From Hymenopus coronatus (lineage: Eukaryota; Arthropoda; Insecta; Mantodea; Hymenopodidae): a stretch of 64,000 nt of DNA. Position 1 is the first letter of the stretch, and each line of letters opens with the position of its first letter. Shown here in pieces: positions 59,867 through 64,000 of the stretch. The position numbers and the translations under genes are program-made. The DNA is taken from NCBI GenBank assembly GCA_030762935.1, contig CM060897.1, positions 109,148,176-109,212,175 of the forward strand. The letters are read 5' to 3'. A model generated the notes under the pieces. It had not been told where the DNA came from, ran no database searches, and worked only from the letters and a program-made list of their open reading frames with translations.

Positions 59867-60013
59867 CCTTTTTCCGAAAATGCTTTTTTTAGTTAAAGGG
59901 GGCCCTAAAGCATATGTTTTATATTTTCGGTGAAATCTCGGTATCGAATTTTTGGGTGGAGTGCAATACCTTCTCTATACACTATGTACATAGTGTGTAT
60001 AGAGAAAGTAAAA
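59113..60013 (+). mobile_element. FamH reference copy, full length
   Basis: The 901-bp copy shows all parts in order: head AATCTGATGTGTACC with small hairpin, subterminal GACTTTCTCTA, A-rich body, CTTTGTTTGTATGGACAGG, CGTAAGAGATGGAC (as complement), TACCAAGTTTGGTA, a (CA)n tract at 59828-59863, TCGGTATCGAATTTTTGGG, and the end hairpin CTTCTCTATAC ... GTATAGAGAAAG around CTATGTACATAG. Confidence 0.95.
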
Positions 60014-60181
60014 AAATGGAATAATAAAACACAAAGGATGTTCAGAAATCATTTACAATTGCATTGAACACATAAATGTTTGCATTGTTTAAAAAAAACA
60101 CTCAATCTATGGAAATGTCCTCTTGTAAAATGATTAACTGATATTTGTACCATGCAAAGACTAGATCTTTTTTGTAGTGTT

Positions 60182-60388
60182 TAACACCCGTTTATACACA
60201 TAAGCACTGATGACACATGGAGCACACTGGTGGAATGTGATGGTGGGAAAAATCGGAGGACCTGTTGAAAACGCGACCCTGCATTGCTTGTCCACCACAA
60301 ATCCCACATGCAGTTGCCTGATAGTAAACATGGGCCACCTAGGTGAGAGGCGAGTAGTCTAGTCACTCGGTTATGGCACAGCCCCATG
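60182..60388 (-). mobile_element. SINE type C
   Basis: Minus-strand copy of the 3879 SINE. Head GCTGTGCCATAACCGAGTG then TACTCGCCTCTCACC and GTTTTCAACAGGTCCTCCG in the body. Confidence 0.7.
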
Positions 60389-60469
60389 CAAACACTAGAT
60401 GGTAGTTGTGAACACACTGTATATTGAAGGGACAGCACTTGTTTGTTGTTAAATAGAGAAAAATTAAAT

Positions 60470-60722
60470 TTAAATTGAGTTCCATTTAAGATGCTCAGTG
60501 TCTGCTATGATTTCCAGCTTCCCATTTGATAGTGGGTGTGAAAGACCACTTAATTTTGTTCAGAGGCCTTTTTATTAGGCTTGAGGTTCTTTTACGTGAC
60601 ATAAATCTATGACATGGGACCACCAGCACTTCTGAAGGAAGCCATGCTAAGGATTTTTATGCCCAAAAAAAGCCATAACCTTGGAAACCAGGGGCTAGCA
60701 TGTTACTCCTAGACCACAGAAG
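60470..60722 (-). mobile_element. SINE type A, diverged
   Basis: Body segments GGGTGTGAAAGACC, CTTGAGGTTCTTTTACGTG and GAAGCCATGCTAAGG are conserved. The tRNA head is badly eroded. Confidence 0.8.
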
Positions 60723-60819
60723 AGTAGAGAAAGCCATGGATAACATGGAAGATGACTAAAAACAATTAACTGCATTATGTAGTCAAGCAGCTCCTCCATA
60801 AAAGACTGTTTAAATCTGT

Positions 60820-61281
60820 AAGCAGATAATCTCCATGTCTTGGGATACTGCTAATGGACTGACTTCCTCAGCAGGGTGTGCTTTGACACCCTTACATGGC
60901 TTAGATGCAGCCTTCTGCTAGCTAACAGGGAAAGTGGTTGCAAGGATCCCTTCTCCAGAGTGACAAATTGCAGCCTACACTAGCAACATGACGAGTCCAA
61001 AGTTGACATTACTGGGGTTCACTGTAGTGCCACACTCACCATAGTCACGGAATCTCACTCCATCTGATTATGCTCTAATTAACATGAGGGCGCACTGCAA
61101 GGTAAAAAGGATCGGTAACAATGAGGAATTGCAGGCAGCTGTCCATAAGTGGGTGCATAGTACCACAAAACAATGGTTCTGTGATGCAATAATAATTTGC
61201 CAGGAAGGTTGCAGTGATGCATTGATGTCGCTAGGGAGTATATTAGAGATCTCATTTAATTTGAATCATGTTTATTATTAA
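60820..61281 (+). pseudogene. Mariner transposase C-terminal fragment
   Basis: Frames contain MSWDTANG near 60838, LTPSDYAL around 61057-61080 (third catalytic Asp region) and then KVKRIGNNEELQAAVHKWVH and KQWFCDAI. These match the end of a mariner transposase where the third Asp is followed by a basic segment and a W-rich tail. Stops upstream show it is broken. It does not overlap with the parts present in the 52230 copy's deletion, so it is a separate insertion. Confidence 0.7.
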
Positions 61282-61299
61282 ATAAGATTAAAAAAAATA

Positions 61300-61532
61300 C
61301 ATCCTTTAACCTGATTGGTCATATTGGACAATGAATGAAATCAGTAAAATGATGCTCAAATAATCACAGGGTCCATGGCGCTTAAAGTTACTTGACATTC
61401 GCCTTCTCACGATAAGTGAAACCCCCCCCCCCCAAAAACCTTACCTGGACAACTCACCCTAAGAGACTTTCAAACTCCCAACCTGTTGAATGTGAGGCAG
61501 ATACGCTACCTCCACACTACCCAGATGGGCTA
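61300..61532 (-). mobile_element. SINE type B
   Basis: Minus-strand head GTGGAGGTAGCGTATCTGCC followed by the degraded B box GTTTGAAAGTC. A poly-C run interrupts the body at 61423-61434. Confidence 0.75.
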
Positions 61533-62052
61533 AAAATACTATTGTAAATTATTTTTGAATGCTCCTCATATGTCTACAAAGTAAAATAATTCTCATTAAT
61601 GCATAAAATGCAGAGGAAATTAAAACTGTTGTGAAATATGTTAGCAGACATTTTATTGGACTTTTAAAATGGCTGACTCTGTCATAAGAAGCTGAGAACT
61701 ACTAAAATATAAACTTTAAAAAAATAGCCTAAAAAGTTCATTGAAGCCATATGGTATGAAACAAATTGTAAAACTGTGTCACATTAAATACTTGGGTTTC
61801 ACTTATCAGCTAATAATGTGAACAAGGACTTGTAAAACTGTTTCATAGTTTTAAATGCTTAGCGAAGCATTAAATATGTTTAATTTGATACAATTTTACC
61901 ATTTTATAATTTCAAAAACAATTTTAAAATATAAAATACAATGATATAAATCTCTTTTAATTTTATATGCATACTAGCTGAAATATCTGGCCCTGCCATG
62001 TTTTGATGGTTTATCCTTTCCACATTTAGCCTTGTCGAATAGACATGTAATT
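61533..62052. other. AT-rich spacer
   Basis: No features recognised. Confidence 0.4.
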
Positions 62053-62567
62053 TTTACTTTCTCTAAAAATACTATGTACATAATGTATTGAGAAAATATT
62101 GTATAACACACAAAAATTTGATGCTGAGATTTCACAGGAAATAATTATTTTGGGTTTCCCTGAACCCATAAAATTTTAGGAAAAAAAAAAAAAAAATTGT
62201 GCGTGTACATGGGCATGTGCATGGGCCTATGCGTGGGTGTGCATGTGCATATGGGTATGTGTGTTCATAGTCTTCCAAGGATGCAAAATGAAGATTTTCA
62301 ACAAAATCCTTCCAGCGCAATCTACCCTTTACATGGAAAAATTTTGAACATTTTGATTTTCTCAAAAATGGCAATCACAATTTTGATTAAAATGTTATAT
62401 ATTAAAGATATTTACATCACAAATAAAATGCATATCTTGAATTTTCTAGGAATAGCCTCTGAAGACCTCTTCATTCTGGATGACTTCTGTTAACTAGTAA
62501 ACCATAAGAGATAAACAAAGCTTACTACAAAAAAGAAATGTAGATTTCATTAAAAAACATGATTTAT

Positions 62568-63065
62568 AATAAGAGCTGTAGCTTTCCTGGCAGCGTAAAT
62601 CTTCGAAGTTCTCTCGGGGTCTGACAGAACACTGTTTTGAAAATGACTGCAGGGCTGACTTTGATAACACCACAATTATTGCCAACGAGACTGGATATTG
62701 GCCACATAGAGAAAAAGAAACACTGGCTATCACCTTGGAAAGACGCAATCTCAACAAAGATTCAGGATTACAATTGAGCAATGCTTGGAAACTGTTCTTA
62801 GACTTGCAAAAAAGTCAGCAAAGAAACACAAATCAGACCCTTAGAAGAATCTCCTGAATCGCAATGTTTTCTTTCACATCCGTGTTCTATTCCACCTCAC
62901 TGGCCACACCTCGGCGCACTAATTGGGAACCCACAAACATATCTATATAAGAAGACCACATCAGTTCAAATCATTCAATAACCCTGAAGACAGGAACAAT
63001 GTATGCTCCTGAAACGTTGGTACCTCACCATATCTACACCTGGCTGGAAGCCCGAGAGAACTTTG
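62568..63065 (+). mobile_element. Penelope-like 3' region with 14-bp target duplication
   Basis: Flanked by AAAACATGATTTAT at 62554-62567 and 63066-63079. The ends are inverted: TTCGAAGTTCTCTCGGG near 62600 and CCCGAGAGAACTTTGAA at 63049-63065. A hammerhead-like core CTGAAGA...GAAACG lies at 62980-63022. The body has no intact frame. Assignment to Penelope-like elements rests on the ribozyme-like motif and inverted ends, as known for that group. Confidence 0.6.
62980..63022 (+). ncRNA. Hammerhead-ribozyme-like motif
   Basis: CTGAAGA matches the core CUGANGA. It is followed by AGGA and an 11-base loop, then TCCT, which pairs with AGGA as stem II, and GAAACG, matching the GAAA core. Stem III would be minimal, as reported for ribozymes of Penelope-like elements. 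Stems I and III were not resolved by hand. Confidence 0.4.
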
Positions 63066-63122
63066 AAAACATGATTTATGTCCTGTACATTTTTTGGGGG
63101 ATTTAAGATATTACTTGTCATG

Positions 63123-63394
63123 TAAATGTAATTGGCGACTTAATGGATGCTCTATAACTGCTGTGGTTCTCAAGTGTCCCATTGTAAATTGGGCGTGAAA
63201 GACCACTTAATTCTGCTAAGAGACCTCTCTAACAGGCTTGAGATTCTTTTACTTGCTGTAAATCTATGACATGGGACCAATGGCTTTACTTCCCTTCCGA
63301 AGGAAGCCATGCTAAGAATTTTTACACCTGAAAAAATCCACCGTCCTCTGCCGGGTTTGAGCCCATGGTAAACATTACACCACAGAGAGCGACT
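63123..63394 (-). mobile_element. SINE type A with 12-bp target duplication
   Basis: Flanked by TTACTTGTCATG at 63111-63122 and 63395-63406. On the minus strand the head is CTCTGTGGTGTAATGTTTAC with B box GGGCTCAAACCCGGC. The body is typical. The ancestral target in other FamH copies reads TTCCTTGTTATTG, which shows the insertion point. Confidence 0.92.
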
Positions 63395-63717
63395 TTACTT
63401 GTCATGGTTTCAATTTTAAAAACTGTTCTCAAATGGGAATTTCTCATTTGTGTTTCCTTTGTTTTATTCCTATCCATACAAGAAGAGAATTGACTTACAA
63501 TCACAAAGCAGCCATGTTTTAAAAGATTTAACTATTTCCTTAGCCTAGTGCATTCCCTTATTTCCCATCTATTTGTAAGGAAATAAGTAATAAGATCATC
63601 TCTGCTAATGTTTACCTTGATTAGCATGAAGTAGATAGAAGCATAATCAAGCTTTTGTAAGATTAGTTTGTTGCAGAATAGGTAGAGAAAGTTGTGTGAC
63701 TAGAACACATTAGAATT

Positions 63718-64000
63718 TTTTTTTTGTCCTGGATCCTTTCAGCTACATATTGTGAGGCAATGACAAAGCACAAGCTAATAAGGGGAATTGGCACAAGGCA
63801 ATTGGAGAGGTACATAGGTGTGCTAGCCCTCTTGTCAGCATATACACTAAAAACACTATCAATAGATAACCAGAATTTTATGGATGTTTCCCTTCTATGC
63901 ACCTTCAGAACATTCTAGAATGTTCAGTGGAAAATGCCAGCAGTTATATAAGCTGGCATATTTGCAAGAGAGGAAGTAAGTAATAGAGAGAGAGTGCATT
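63718..64000 (+). mobile_element. Possible LTR U3 region running off the window
   Basis: Sequence after the FamH T run begins TGTCCTGGATCC (about 63726) and holds a heat-shock element and TATA box near 63908-63951. A TG start, a promoter about 200 bp in and position inside A/T-rich repeat DNA fit an LTR. A host heat-shock promoter is the alternative. Confidence 0.4.
63908..63951 (+). promoter_or_regulatory. Heat-shock element and TATA box
   Basis: GAACATTCTAGAATGTTC (63908-63925) is a perfect 18-bp palindrome made of four alternating GAA/TTC units spaced by two bases, the binding pattern of trimeric heat shock factor. TATATAA lies at 63945-63951, so transcription would start near 63975. Confidence 0.6.

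Larger units (their letters stand above)
62053..63717 (-). mobile_element. FamH copy with two nested insertions
   Basis: Pieces 62053-62567, 63066-63122 and 63395-63717 join in family order around a Penelope-like insertion and a SINE. Hairpin end TTTACTTTCTCTAAAAAT, head CACATTAGA plus T run. Confidence 0.88.

Noticed and set aside
1..64000. A defence island, toxin system or other prokaryotic-style operon
   Set aside because: No operon structure, ribosome-binding sites or bacterial genes. Introns, SINEs and LINEs show eukaryotic nuclear DNA.

Overview
This window is repeat-rich, AT-rich nuclear DNA from an arthropod, most likely an insect with a large genome. The transposon set (cellular-type introns, tRNA-derived SINEs, mariner relatives, Penelope-like and LINE fragments, gypsy-type LTRs) supports that. 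A polyneopteran such as a cockroach, termite or stick insect is only a guess. I see no prokaryotic, organellar or viral organisation, no rRNA or functional tRNA gene and no CRISPR array. All boundaries below were read by eye and are usually good to within 5-20 bases.

One host gene is supported: the 3' part of NSUN5, an rRNA cytosine-5 methyltransferase, on the minus strand. Two exons are visible (58796-58968 and 50102-51333), separated by a 7.46 kb GT-AG intron. They join in frame and carry both conserved catalytic cysteines. The protein ends in an unusually long lysine/glutamate-rich tail. The 5' exons lie beyond the right edge or in sequence I could not recognise.

The dominant feature is a single family of about 0.85-0.9 kb elements, called FamH here. 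More than 30 copies or fragments on both strands make up roughly 40% of the window by my hand tally. Copies share a hairpin at one end, a subterminal inverted repeat (ACTTTCTCTA), an internal GT-rich microsatellite and no coding capacity. They repeatedly insert into A/T homopolymers, often inside one another, without visible target duplication. This layout resembles the non-autonomous Helentron-derived (DINE-1/HINE-like) elements known from other arthropods, but the family itself is not one I recognise.

Layout: 1-0.8 kb, decayed mariner-type transposase. 1-4.5 kb, FamH copies and a SINE. 4.5-7.6 kb, AT-rich DNA free of FamH. 7.6-9.8 kb, two FamH copies. 10-16.5 kb, a degenerate satellite of about 160 bp units hosting two 5'-truncated LINEs. 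16.5-47.3 kb, dense nested FamH with SINEs, two solo-LTR-like insertions and a broken gypsy integrase. 47.9-49.2 kb, a head-to-head mariner-like foldback element. 50-59 kb, NSUN5, whose intron holds a mariner remnant, a Penelope-like fragment inside an inverted repeat, a gypsy LTR with gag-like sequence and a tiny LINE insertion. 59-64 kb, FamH, SINEs, another mariner fragment, a second Penelope-like insertion with a hammerhead-like motif, and at the right edge a heat-shock-element/TATA promoter, probably in an LTR.
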